Positions 26,875 through 35,132 of a DNA stretch of 64,000 nt are shown here, piece after piece (position 1 is the stretch's first letter; each line of letters starts with the position of its first letter). The DNA is from Paraburkholderia terricola (GTDB lineage Bacteria > Pseudomonadota > Gammaproteobacteria > Burkholderiales > Burkholderiaceae): assembly GCF_900142195.1 (NCBI RefSeq), contig NZ_FRAB01000031.1:1-64000 (forward strand), written 5' to 3'. Position numbers and translations under genes: made by a program. The notes under the pieces are model-generated. The model ran no database searches. It saw only the letters and a list, made by a program, of their open reading frames with translations, and had not been told where the DNA came from.

Positions 26875-27777
26875 ATGACCCCCGACCAGCTTATAACTTT
26901 CGCCGCCGTCGCCGAGCATCGCAATATCAGTCGCGCGGCTGTCGCATTGCATCTGTCGCAGCCGGCGGTGTCCGGGCAATTGCGGCAGTTGCAGGACGAA
27001 TTCGGCGAACCGCTTTACCAGCGCGACGGCCGCGGGGTGCGCCTTACGCCCGCCGGCGAGCAACTGGCGAGCTACGCCGCGCGGCTGCGCGATACCTGGC
27101 GGCAAGCGCACGCGTACCGCGACGCCTTGCGCGGCCTGGAGCAAGGCACGTTGCGGATCGGCGCGAGCACCACGCCGGCGAGTTATCTGCTGCCGTATCT
27201 GATCGCCGACTTCCATCGCCGCCATCCGGACGTCACGCTGCATACCGCGGACGGCAACACCACCGAGATCGTCGGCGCGCTCGGCTCGGTGGACATCGCG
27301 TTGGTCGAGGGGCCGGTCGGCGCGGATCTGCCGCCCGACACCGCGGTGCACGCCTGGCGTGAGGATGAGATCGTCGCGATCATGCCGCGCTCGCATCCGT
27401 TGGCGCAGGCGGGCGGCGCGGGTCTCGAAAGCGGGCGGGCGGAACTGGCGGATTTCGGCGCGCATCCGCTGGTTTTGCGCGAGGCCGGATCGGGCGTGCG
27501 GCAGGTCGTCGAGCGGGCGTTCGCGCGCGCGGGCGTGCCGATGCGGGTCGCCCTGGAAATCGCCGGTGTCGAGGGCGTGAAGGAGGCGGTGCGGGCCGGC
27601 ATGGGCATCGGCTTTGTCTCGGCCATGTCGATGCGCCATGAGAACGGCGCGTTGCGTCTGTTCTCGCTGAGCCCGGAGCCGCTGACGCGGCGGCTGTCGA
27701 TCCTCGTGCCGCATGCGAGCGCACCGTCGCGGGTGGTCGAACAGTTTCTCGCCCTGTGTCTCGCGGATGGCGCGTGA
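26875..27777 (+). CDS. LysR-family regulator (YeiE/CbbR-like)
   Basis: The 300-aa product starts MTPDQLITFAAVAEHRNISRAA with helix-turn-helix LHLSQPAVSGQLRQLQDEFG, and has a standard effector domain (STTPASYLLPYLIADFHRRHPDVTL in part). Length is typical. It is divergent from yeiH by 116 bp, which makes regulation of yeiH its likely task. Confidence 0.9.
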   Translation: MTPDQLITFAAVAEHRNISRAAVALHLSQPAVSGQLRQLQDEFGEPLYQRDGRGVRLTPAGEQLASYAARLRDTWRQAHAYRDALRGLEQGTLRIGASTTPASYLLPYLIADFHRRHPDVTLHTADGNTTEIVGALGSVDIALVEGPVGADLPPDTAVHAWREDEIVAIMPRSHPLAQAGGAGLESGRAELADFGAHPLVLREAGSGVRQVVERAFARAGVPMRVALEIAGVEGVKEAVRAGMGIGFVSAMSMRHENGALRLFSLSPEPLTRRLSILVPHASAPSRVVEQFLALCLADGA

Positions 27778-28005
27778 AGTGGCGTGCAATGTGACGCGCG
27801 ATGTGAAGCGCGATGTGACGCGAATCAGCGCGAAACTGGCGGACGGTTGCCGGCTCCAACGGCGGCGGACCGTGGCATCCCAGCGGGCGGCTCCGGGCAT
27901 CCTTGCCGCCAGCAGACACGCTCGACACACTTGCCATGCCACGCTTCCCCTGGGGATTTCCTCTATGGTGCGTCACCCCGGCCACGGCGCACTATTCGGT
28001 CGTCC

Positions 28006-28026
28006 AAGCGCCTCGGCGCTTTTTTT
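28006..28026 (+). terminator. Rho-independent terminator after the yeiE-like LysR gene
   Basis: AAGCGC-C at 28006-28012 pairs with GGCGCTT (28015-28021), followed by a run of T to 28026. It separates the LysR transcript from the kgu operon. Confidence 0.7.
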
Positions 28027-28036
28027 CGAAACGGTG

Positions 28037-28052
28037 TTGGAACCGGTTCCAA
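28037..28052. promoter_or_regulatory. Perfect 16-bp LacI-type operator of the kgu operon
   Basis: TTGGAACCGGTTCCAA is a perfect palindrome with a central CG, the usual form of LacI-family operators. The PtxS site of Pseudomonas has the related core ACCGGT flanked by TGAA/TTCA. It lies 35 bp upstream of kguE, so PtxS encoded at the operon end would block transcription until 2-ketogluconate binds it. The pairing is inference. Confidence 0.8.
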
Positions 28053-28087
28053 ACGCTGATACGACGCAAAATTCGAGCGGATTCAAC

Positions 28088-28861
28088 ATGACAGAAGCAG
28101 TTGACGTAGTGATCGTCGCAAGCGCTTTCGGCATGGAGGCGGTCCGCGCGGGCGGCCATCGGAAATGGGCCGAGGCGACGGGGCGAGCCGGCGCGGCGGG
28201 CTTCGAGGTGCGCCGCGAACTGTTTTCCGACGAGGCCGACGCGGCGCCGCCCGCGTTGCGCGCGCTCGGCAAGCGGATTACCGAACTGGGCCTGTGGTCG
28301 GTCTACTCGACGCCGGCTTCGCTTTACACAACGGACGGCAAGCTGAACGCCGACGCGCTGCGCGTCTCCGTCGAAGAAGCGATCGCCCTCGGCGCGCGCT
28401 TCGTCAAGTTACAACTCGGCGGTTTCGCCGCCGAGGCCAATGCCGCGGTGATCGCCGAGCATATGCGTTGCGCGGATGTGCGGCTCGTCGTCGAAAACGG
28501 GCAACTGGCCGAAGGCGGGTCGCTCGCGCAATTCGTCGGGCTGTTCGACGCGTTGGCGCGTGAAGGGCATACGGACGTGCTGGGCATGACCTTCGACATC
28601 GGCAACTGGGCATGGCGCGGCGTCGCGCCGCTCGACGCGGCCGGGCCGCTCGCGGCGCACGTCGAATACATCCATTGCAAGACGGCGGTGGGCGAAGGCG
28701 CGCGGCGCTTTCCCGCCGCTCCGGCCGCCGGCGACGCGCAGTTCGCCGCGGTGCTCGACAACCTGCCGCGCCACGTGCCGCGCGGCATCGAATTTCCGTT
28801 CGATGCGAGCCGTATCGAGGCGGACGCGGCGCACTACGTCGCATGGCTGGCCGCCGCGTGA
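28088..28861 (+). CDS. kguE: TIM-barrel sugar-phosphate isomerase/epimerase (2-ketogluconate operon)
   Basis: The 257-aa product resembles the xylose-isomerase-like TIM barrel family. It has alternating beta strands and helices with acidic and His residues suited to metal binding (FEVRRELF; VVENGQL; FDIGNWAW; YIHCKTAVG; GIEFPFDA). Gene order identifies it as KguE of the 2-ketogluconate pathway, where its exact reaction is poorly defined. It is the first gene after the operator and is separated from kguK by a 358-bp repeat-bearing gap. Confidence 0.8.
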   Translation: MTEAVDVVIVASAFGMEAVRAGGHRKWAEATGRAGAAGFEVRRELFSDEADAAPPALRALGKRITELGLWSVYSTPASLYTTDGKLNADALRVSVEEAIALGARFVKLQLGGFAAEANAAVIAEHMRCADVRLVVENGQLAEGGSLAQFVGLFDALAREGHTDVLGMTFDIGNWAWRGVAPLDAAGPLAAHVEYIHCKTAVGEGARRFPAAPAAGDAQFAAVLDNLPRHVPRGIEFPFDASRIEADAAHYVAWLAAA

Positions 28862-29219
28862 GCGGCAAGCAGGACCTGAGAGAGCAGCGGTAGGTAAAAA
28901 GACGCGTGGCGGAAAGTAGGCGGCGAGGCGTGAGCAGTGTTAGCGGAGTCAAAGAGGCGCGTGCGGGGAAGGTCACGCCGTAAAGAGGCACACGCCGTAA
29001 AGAGGCAAACGCCGTAAAGAAGCAAACGCCGTAAAGAAGCACACGCAAAGAAGCACACGCAAAGAAGCACACGCAAAGATGCCCACGCAAAGAGGCCACG
29101 CAAAGAGGCCACGCAAAGAGGCCACGCAAAGAGCCCACGCAAAAAAGCGCACCAGTACGCGCAACCCGTACACCCGGCACCACCCCGACCCACCACCAAA
29201 GGACCCGCAGGAGCGAAGC
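28862..29219. other. kguE-kguK intergenic region
   Basis: This 358-bp gap inside the operon contains a purine-rich start (28862-28974) and the tandem array 28975-29150, then the kguK ribosome-binding site (GCAGGAG). No gene is supported. The gap is unusually long for an operon whose other gaps are 4-88 bp. Confidence 0.6.
28975..29150. repeat. Degenerate tandem array of 12 units, 17 to 13 bp
   Basis: Twelve consecutive units all start ACGC and contain AAAGA. Four are 17 bp (ACGCCGTAAAGAGGCAC and variants), three are 14 bp (ACGCAAAGAAGCAC type), four are 13 bp (ACGCAAAGAGGCC type) and the last is 14 bp. The CGT after ACGC is lost in the shorter units. The array is on the kgu transcript between two genes. 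Unit lengths are not multiples of three, so it is not coding. Confidence 0.85.
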
Positions 29220-30218
29220 ATGAGCAACCCAGGCGCAGCACTCGACGTCATCACCTACGGCGAAGCAATGGCCATGTTCGTGGCCGCCGAAACCGGCCCG
29301 CTCGCGGGCGTCGGACGGTTCACCAAGCGCGTCGCGGGCGCCGATCTGAACGTGGCGATCGGTCTTGCCAGGCTCGGCTTCAACGTCGGCTGGATGAGCC
29401 GCGTCGGCCACGATTCATTCGGCCAGTACGTGCGCGACACGCTGACGAAGGAAGGCATCGACCAACGCCGCGTCACCACCGACGAGCGCTATCCCACCGG
29501 CTTCCAGCTAAAGTCGAAAGCCGACGACGGCAGCGATCCCGCGATCGAGTACTTCCGCAAGGGATCGGCGGCGAGCCACCTGTCGCGGGACGACTACGCG
29601 GCGGAATATGTACTCTCCGCCCGTCATCTGCATCTGACCGGCGTCGCGCCGGCGATCTCCGCGAGTTCGCGCGAACTCGCCTTCCATCTGGCGCATGAAA
29701 TGCGTGCGGCCGGCAAGACGATTTCCTTCGACCCGAACCTGCGTCCGACGCTGTGGCCCTCGCGCGCGGCGATGGTCGAAGGCTTGAACGCGCTCGCGGC
29801 CCTGGCCGACTGGGTGCTGCCCGGCATCGGCGAGGGCGAGATCCTGACCGGCTACACGCAGCCCGAGGACATCGCGAAGTTCTATCTCGACCAGGGCGCG
29901 CGCGCCGTGATCGTCAAGCTCGGCGCGCAAGGCGCGTATTTCCGCAGCGCCGACGATGCCGCCGTGATCGCCTGTGAACCCGTCGCGAACGTGGTGGACA
30001 CGGTCGGCGCGGGCGACGGCTTCGCGGTCGGCGTGATCAGCGCGTTGCTCGAAGGCAAGCCGCTGCCGCAAGCGGTGGCGCGCGGCAATCGCATCGGCGC
30101 GCTGGCGATCCAGGTGATCGGCGATTCCGAGGGCCTGCCGACGCGCGCCGAACTCGACGCGCTCGAACTCGATACGCTCGACCTCACTGCCGCACCGCGC
30201 ATCGCCAACGCCGCGTGA
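29220..30218 (+). CDS. kguK: 2-Ketogluconate kinase (PfkB family)
   Basis: The 332-aa product is a ribokinase/PfkB sugar kinase with the ADLNVAIGLARLG N-terminal signature and the catalytic motif DTVGAGDGFAVG. It phosphorylates 2-ketogluconate to 2-keto-6-phosphogluconate in the cytosol. A 2-keto-3-deoxygluconate kinase is the sequence-level alternative; operon context favours KguK. ATG at 29220 with GCAGGAG upstream is chosen; the longer frame runs back into the repeat array and is rejected. Confidence 0.88.
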   Translation: MSNPGAALDVITYGEAMAMFVAAETGPLAGVGRFTKRVAGADLNVAIGLARLGFNVGWMSRVGHDSFGQYVRDTLTKEGIDQRRVTTDERYPTGFQLKSKADDGSDPAIEYFRKGSAASHLSRDDYAAEYVLSARHLHLTGVAPAISASSRELAFHLAHEMRAAGKTISFDPNLRPTLWPSRAAMVEGLNALAALADWVLPGIGEGEILTGYTQPEDIAKFYLDQGARAVIVKLGAQGAYFRSADDAAVIACEPVANVVDTVGAGDGFAVGVISALLEGKPLPQAVARGNRIGALAIQVIGDSEGLPTRAELDALELDTLDLTAAPRIANAA

Positions 30219-30306
30219 ACGCAGTTCGATAACAACAAGAGCGCCCGCACGGCGCCGCATGACAACCGTTCATCATTGTTTCGGAAAGCCGTCAAAGGAG
30301 ACACTC

Positions 30307-31590
30307 ATGACCTCATCGCTTGCGATCCGCCGTTGGTGGACGATCATGCCGATCGTTTTCATCACCTACAGCCTCGCTTATCTCGACCGCGCGAACTACG
30401 GTTTCGCCGCCGCCGCCGGCATCAACCAGGACCTGGGCATCAGCAAGGGACTGTCGTCGCTGATCGGCGCGTTGTTCTTCCTCGGCTATTTCTTCTTCCA
30501 GATTCCGGGCGCGATCTACGCGGAACGCCGCAGCGTCAAGAAGCTCGTGTTCTGGAGCCTCGTTCTGTGGGGCGGCTGCGCGGCGCTGACCGGCATGGTC
30601 AGCAACATTCCCTCGCTGATGGTGATCCGCTTCATGCTCGGCGTGGTCGAAGCCGCCGTGATGCCGGCGATGCTGATCTTCATCAGCAACTGGTTCACGA
30701 AGCGCGAGCGCTCGCGCGCCAACACCTTCCTGATTCTCGGCAATCCGGTGACGGTGCTGTGGATGTCGGTGGTGTCCGGCTATCTGGTGCATTCGTTCGG
30801 CTGGCGTCACATGTTCGTCGCCGAAGGCGTGCCGGCGATTCTATGGGCCGTGTGCTGGTGGTTCATCGTGCAGGACAAGCCGCAGCAGGTCTCGTGGCTC
30901 ACGGCGCAACAGAAGGCCGATCTCGCCGAAACGCTGCGCGCCGAGCAGGCCGCGATCAAACCCGTGCGCAATTACGGCGAGGCGTTCCGCTCGCCGGCGG
31001 TGATCAAGCTGTGCGCGCAATATTTCTGCTGGAGCATCGGCGTGTACGGTTTCGTGCTGTGGCTGCCGTCGATCCTGAAGAACGGCTCGACGCTCGGCAT
31101 GGTGGAAACCGGCTGGCTGTCCGCGCTGCCGTATCTGGCCGCGACGATCGCGATGCTTGCGGCTTCGTGGGCATCCGATAAACTCAACCGCCGCAAGGTG
31201 TTCGTGTGGCCGTTTTTGCTGATCGGCGCGGTGGCCTTCGCGGCGTCGTATGCGATCGGCTCCACGCACTTCTGGCTGTCGTACGCGCTGCTGGTGATCG
31301 CCGGCGCCGCGATGTACGCGCCTTATGGCCCGTTCTTCGCGATCGTGCCGGAACTGCTGCCGAAGAACGTCGCGGGCGGCGCGATGGCGCTGATCAACAG
31401 CATGGGCGCGCTGGGTTCGTTCGTCGGCTCGTACGTGGTCGGCTATCTGAACGGCGCGACCGGCTCGCCCGCGGCATCGTATGCGTTCATGAGCGTGGCG
31501 TTGATCGCCGCGGTGATCCTGACGCTGGCCGTCAAGCCGCAGCCGCTGACCAAGGCCCCCACGCTCGCCACACCGTTGCAAGGAAAATAA
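30307..31590 (+). CDS. kguT: MFS transporter for 2-ketogluconate
   Basis: The 427-aa product has twelve predicted helices and the anion:cation symporter (ACS) family signature (YLDRANYGFAAAAGINQDLG). It fits import of 2-ketogluconate by proton symport at the inner membrane. ATG at 30307 follows AAAGGAG. It lies 88 nt after kguK and 4 nt before kguD. Confidence 0.88.
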   Translation: MTSSLAIRRWWTIMPIVFITYSLAYLDRANYGFAAAAGINQDLGISKGLSSLIGALFFLGYFFFQIPGAIYAERRSVKKLVFWSLVLWGGCAALTGMVSNIPSLMVIRFMLGVVEAAVMPAMLIFISNWFTKRERSRANTFLILGNPVTVLWMSVVSGYLVHSFGWRHMFVAEGVPAILWAVCWWFIVQDKPQQVSWLTAQQKADLAETLRAEQAAIKPVRNYGEAFRSPAVIKLCAQYFCWSIGVYGFVLWLPSILKNGSTLGMVETGWLSALPYLAATIAMLAASWASDKLNRRKVFVWPFLLIGAVAFAASYAIGSTHFWLSYALLVIAGAAMYAPYGPFFAIVPELLPKNVAGGAMALINSMGALGSFVGSYVVGYLNGATGSPAASYAFMSVALIAAVILTLAVKPQPLTKAPTLATPLQGK

Positions 31591-31594
31591 GCTG

Positions 31595-32560
31595 ATGAAG
31601 AAGATCGTCGCCTGGAAATCGTTGCCCGAGGACGTGCTCGCCTATCTGCAACAGCATGCGCAAGTCGTGCAGGTCGATCCCGCGCGGCACGACGCGCTGG
31701 TTGCCGCGTTGCGCGATGCGGACGGCGGCATCGGCGCCAGCGTGAAGATCACGCCGACGATGCTCGAAGGCGCGAGCCGGCTGAAGGCCTTGTCGACCAT
31801 CTCGGTGGGCTTCGACCAGTTCGACGTCGCCGATCTCACGCGGCGCGGCATCGTGCTCGCGCACACGCCGGACGTGCTGACCGAATCGACCGCCGACACC
31901 GTGTTCTCGCTGATTCTGGCGTCGGCGCGCCGGGTGGTCGAACTGGCGAACTGGGTCAAGGCCGGGCAGTGGCGGCAAAGCATCGGGCCGGCGCATTTCG
32001 GCGTGGACGTGCAAGGCAAGACGCTTGGCATCGTCGGGCTGGGGCGCATCGGCGGCGCGGTCGCGCGGCGCGCCGCGCTCGGCTTCGGCATGAAGGTGCT
32101 GTACACGAACCGCAGCGCGAATCCGCAGGCGGAACAGGCGTACGGCGCGCGGCGCGTCGAGTTGGCGGAGCTGCTTGCCAGCGCCGATTTCGTCTGCCTG
32201 CAAGTGCCCTTGACGCCCGAGACGAAGCACCTGATCGGCGCGGCCGAACTCGGGTCGATGAAGCGCAGCGCGATTCTGATCAACGCCTCGCGCGGCGCGA
32301 CCGTCGACGAAAACGCGCTGATCGAGGCGCTGCGCAACGGCACGATTCACGGCGCCGGTCTCGACGTGTTCGAGACCGAACCGCTGCCGGCCGATTCGCC
32401 TTTGCTGACGATGCCGAACGTGGTCGCGTTGCCGCACATCGGCTCGGCGACTCACGAGACGCGTCACGCGATGGCGCGCAACGCGGCGGAAAACCTGGTC
32501 GCTGCGCTCGACGGCACGCTCACCGCCAACATCGTCAATCGCGGAGTCTTGCGTCGGTGA
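31595..32560 (+). CDS. kguD: 2-Ketogluconate-6-phosphate reductase (D-2-hydroxyacid dehydrogenase family)
   Basis: The 321-aa product has the NAD(P)-binding motif VGLGRIGGAV and catalytic residues of D-2-hydroxyacid dehydrogenases: Arg in LINASRGATVDE, Glu in DVFETEPLP, His in LPHIGSATH. In the kgu pathway it reduces 2-keto-6-phosphogluconate to 6-phosphogluconate. Glyoxylate/hydroxypyruvate reductase is the alternative from sequence alone; the operon favours KguD. Start is 4 nt after the kguT stop. Confidence 0.88.
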   Translation: MKKIVAWKSLPEDVLAYLQQHAQVVQVDPARHDALVAALRDADGGIGASVKITPTMLEGASRLKALSTISVGFDQFDVADLTRRGIVLAHTPDVLTESTADTVFSLILASARRVVELANWVKAGQWRQSIGPAHFGVDVQGKTLGIVGLGRIGGAVARRAALGFGMKVLYTNRSANPQAEQAYGARRVELAELLASADFVCLQVPLTPETKHLIGAAELGSMKRSAILINASRGATVDENALIEALRNGTIHGAGLDVFETEPLPADSPLLTMPNVVALPHIGSATHETRHAMARNAAENLVAALDGTLTANIVNRGVLRR

Positions 32561-32571
32561 GCCATGCGCCA

Positions 32572-33744
32572 ATGAACCCGATGCCGCCCGCCACGCCGCG
32601 CCGCGCGACGATCACCGACGTCGCGCGCGAAGCCGGCACCGGCAAGACCAGCATCTCGCGCTATCTGAACGGCGAGATGAGCGCGTTGTCGCCCGAGTTG
32701 CGCGCGCGCATCGAGGCGGCGATCGAACGGCTCGACTATCAGCCGAACCAGATGGCGCGTGGGCTCAAGCGTGGCCGCAACCGGTTGATCGGCATGCTGC
32801 TCGCCGACCTGACCAATCCGTACACCGTCGAGGTGCTGCAAGGCGCGGAAGCGGCCTGTCACGCACTCGGCCTGATGCCGCTGATCTGCCACGCGGCGAA
32901 CGAAGTGGAGATGGAGCGGCGCTATCTGCAACTGCTCACCACCTATCGGGTGGAAGGCGTGATCGTCAACGCGCTCGGCGTGCGCGAGGAAACGCTGCGG
33001 CCGGTGGGCGGCGGCGGGATTCCGGCGGTGCTGGTGGACCGTTCGGTGGAAGGGCTCGTCGCCGATATGGTCGGCCTGGACAACCGGGCGGCGGCCGAAC
33101 TCGGCACGCGGCATCTGCTGGATAACGGCTTCGACGAGATCTGGTTCGTCGTGCAGCCGTTCGAGCAGGTCAGTTCGCGGCAGTTGCGCGAGGCGGCGTT
33201 TCGCGAGGTGATGCGCGCGCAGGGGGAGTGGAGTGCGAGTGCGGTGGGTGGTCGAGGGGAGGGCGGTTGGGGTGCGTCGGGAGTAAGTGGAGTAAGCGGC
33301 CCAAGTCGTGCAGGCGCCAATGGTCGCGTGCGCGGGCATACGCTGGTGCTCGATCTTGCCGACAGCGCCGCGGTGCAACGCGGCCTCGCCGAACTCGACC
33401 GCGCGATCGATGCGGCTGGCGATGCAAGCAATGCCCCAACCAACGCCCCAACCAACGCCGGCCGCATCGCCCTGTTCGCCGCGAACGCGCCGGTCGCGCT
33501 CTGCCTCGCGTTGCACCTGAAGGCGCGTTACGGCGCCGCCTGGCAATCACGCGTCGCGCTCCTCTCCATCGACGACCCCGATTGGGCCGAATTGACCGGC
33601 GTTACGACCATTCGCCAGCCTACCTACGAGATCGGCTACCGCGCGGTCGAGTTCCTGCACGAGCGCATCGAAGGCGTTCAAACCAGTGCGCGCGACTGCC
33701 TTTTGCCGGGCGAATTGATCGTCCGCGCCTCGACCTTGCGCTGA
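32572..33744 (+). CDS. ptxS: LacI-family repressor PtxS, with low-complexity insertion
   Basis: The 390-aa product has an N-terminal LacI helix-turn-helix (ITDVAREAGTGKTSISRYLN) and hinge (QPNQMARGLKRGRNRLIG), then a periplasmic-binding-like effector domain. Residues ~217-256 (nt 33220-33340) are a Ser/Gly/Ala-rich insertion, and NAPTNAPTNA occurs near 288; neither is expected in the family core, giving 390 aa against the usual 330-345. The start at 32572 is chosen for proximity to the DNA-binding domain; a GTG at 32557 overlapping the kguD stop as GTGA is also possible. It probably binds the 28037 operator. Confidence 0.85.
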   Translation: MNPMPPATPRRATITDVAREAGTGKTSISRYLNGEMSALSPELRARIEAAIERLDYQPNQMARGLKRGRNRLIGMLLADLTNPYTVEVLQGAEAACHALGLMPLICHAANEVEMERRYLQLLTTYRVEGVIVNALGVREETLRPVGGGGIPAVLVDRSVEGLVADMVGLDNRAAAELGTRHLLDNGFDEIWFVVQPFEQVSSRQLREAAFREVMRAQGEWSASAVGGRGEGGWGASGVSGVSGPSRAGANGRVRGHTLVLDLADSAAVQRGLAELDRAIDAAGDASNAPTNAPTNAGRIALFAANAPVALCLALHLKARYGAAWQSRVALLSIDDPDWAELTGVTTIRQPTYEIGYRAVEFLHERIEGVQTSARDCLLPGELIVRASTLR

Positions 33745-33794
33745 TTTCCCGCTGATTTCCCACTGACTTCGCGCTGACTTCGCGCTGATCTGCG
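33741..33794. repeat. 11-bp tandem repeat across the ptxS stop codon
   Basis: Five 11-bp (last 10-bp) units: CTGATTTCCCG, CTGATTTCCCA, CTGACTTCGCG twice, CTGATCTGCG. Each carries TGA, and since 11 is not a multiple of three, the units supply stops in every frame. Confidence 0.75.
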
Positions 33795-33848
33795 ATCATT
33801 CGGGCTGCGGCGCGCAGCGGGTGCGCGCCGGTCATCGCAAGGAAACTC

Positions 33849-34658
33849 ATGGTTGTTGCACCGCTTACCCTGTCGAGCCTCGCCGTCGCGACGCTGCTGG
33901 TCGCCGCTTTACCGTTCCTGATCTACCGTCGTCTGCGCCGGCCGCTCGCGCTCAAGCCGCGCGATGCGATCATCGGCATCGCCGTGTTCGCGCTCTTCGC
34001 GATGGTGATCGAACGCGCGCTGAACGATTACGTGCTGCATCGGAACGAGGCGACGGCCACTTTCCTGTCGAATCCGCTCGCCTTCGTGGTGTACGGCGCG
34101 CTCGTTGCCGGAATCTGCGAGGAGGTGGGACGCTTCATCGGCATGCGCCTGCTGCTCAAGCGCGCCGCGGCGAAGCCGGCCTCCACGGCGGCCGCCGGCG
34201 ACGGCACCGCGCTCACCTACGGCCTCGGCCACGGCGGCGCCGAAGCGTGGCTCGTCGGCGTGCTGGTGCAGATTCAATGGATTCTGTTCGCGGTGCTCGA
34301 AAACCGTGGCGAACTGGACGGCTATCTAAGCAACCTGCCGGCCGATTCGTTGATGCGCATCCACGTGATTCTCGCAAGCCTGACGCCGCAGACGGCCGGC
34401 ATCTTCGCGCTCGAACGCGTGGCCGCGCTGGTGTTCCAGATCGGCTTGTCGGTGCTGATGTGGCGCGGCTTGCGGGCGGGCTGGCGCGGCATCCTGCCGC
34501 TCGCCATCGTGCTGCACGCGCTGGTGGACGTGCCCGCCGCGCTGTTCCAGGCGCAACTCGTGCCGCTCGCGGCGGTGGACGGTATTTATGCGCTGGCGGC
34601 GCTGCTCGTCGCGGGTCTGTTGTTCAGGACGTTCCGGCGTGCGCCGGTGCCCGCATGA
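33849..34658 (+). CDS. YhfC-family intramembrane glutamic protease-like protein
   Basis: The 269-aa product has seven to eight hydrophobic helices and motifs of the YhfC family: ICEEVGRFIGMR, TYGLGHGGAEAWLVG and LHALVDVPA. The EE, H and H/D positions lie in helices, as in CPBP-type proteases. AAGGAAACTC precedes the ATG. Proteolytic activity and target are not established. Confidence 0.8.
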   Translation: MVVAPLTLSSLAVATLLVAALPFLIYRRLRRPLALKPRDAIIGIAVFALFAMVIERALNDYVLHRNEATATFLSNPLAFVVYGALVAGICEEVGRFIGMRLLLKRAAAKPASTAAAGDGTALTYGLGHGGAEAWLVGVLVQIQWILFAVLENRGELDGYLSNLPADSLMRIHVILASLTPQTAGIFALERVAALVFQIGLSVLMWRGLRAGWRGILPLAIVLHALVDVPAALFQAQLVPLAAVDGIYALAALLVAGLLFRTFRRAPVPA

Positions 34659-34734
34659 GCCATGCCGGCGCGTTGAACCGTCGGCCCATCCTTGCGATAT
34701 CCGCGGACTCTCCAGACCACTTTCGGCACATCTC

Positions 34735-35100
34735 ATGGAAGCTTACCAATACGACTGCGCGAATCCCGAGTTCGAGGAATTGGCGCGCGTCATCAGCGAT
34801 CTTTTCCCCGAGCAGACGCAGTTCATCCAGCGCGCGGCTGAGGACGGCACGCCGACGCTGGCGATTCACTGGGTGGCGATGCGTTTCGGCGCGGCCGCGC
34901 GCCGCATCGTGATGAGCGTGGTGATCGCGCCGGCCGCGTGGGCGCGTTATCGCGCGTTGCCGGCGCGGCTGCGCGGCCGCAGTTTCGCGGTGCTGCGCGC
35001 ATATGTCGAAGCGAGCATCGGCTCGCTCGAAGAGCAGTATGCGAACGGCGAGGCGGTGCCGCGCGACGTCACCGTCGATCTGGGCGACGAGTTTGCCTGA
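34735..35100 (+). CDS. Hypothetical protein (121 aa)
   Basis: The 121-aa product is mixed alpha/beta (FEELARVISDLFPEQTQFIQ; TLAIHWVAMRFG; SVVIAPAAWARYRALPAR), with no signal peptide or membrane helix. Third-position GC and conserved-looking acidic C-terminus support a real gene. I do not recognise the family with confidence. It follows the YhfC gene by 76 bp. Confidence 0.65.
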   Translation: MEAYQYDCANPEFEELARVISDLFPEQTQFIQRAAEDGTPTLAIHWVAMRFGAAARRIVMSVVIAPAAWARYRALPARLRGRSFAVLRAYVEASIGSLEEQYANGEAVPRDVTVDLGDEFA

Positions 35101-35132
35101 CGGGTTTGCCTGACGGTTTTGCCTGAAGCGAA

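Larger units (their letters stand above)
27778..28087. other. Promoter and leader region of the kgu operon
   Basis: The 310-bp interval carries a terminator hairpin (28006-28026), the 16-bp operator (28037-28052) and the kguE ribosome-binding region. No gene is supported. Confidence 0.6.

Noticed and set aside
28975..29150. CRISPR array
   Set aside because: Units are 13-17 bp without spacers and decay gradually.
28834..29254. Minus-strand frames encoding repeated Phe/Leu/Ala/Cys peptides
   Set aside because: They are read through the 28975-29150 tandem repeat, and the repeated protein pattern is an artefact of that DNA.
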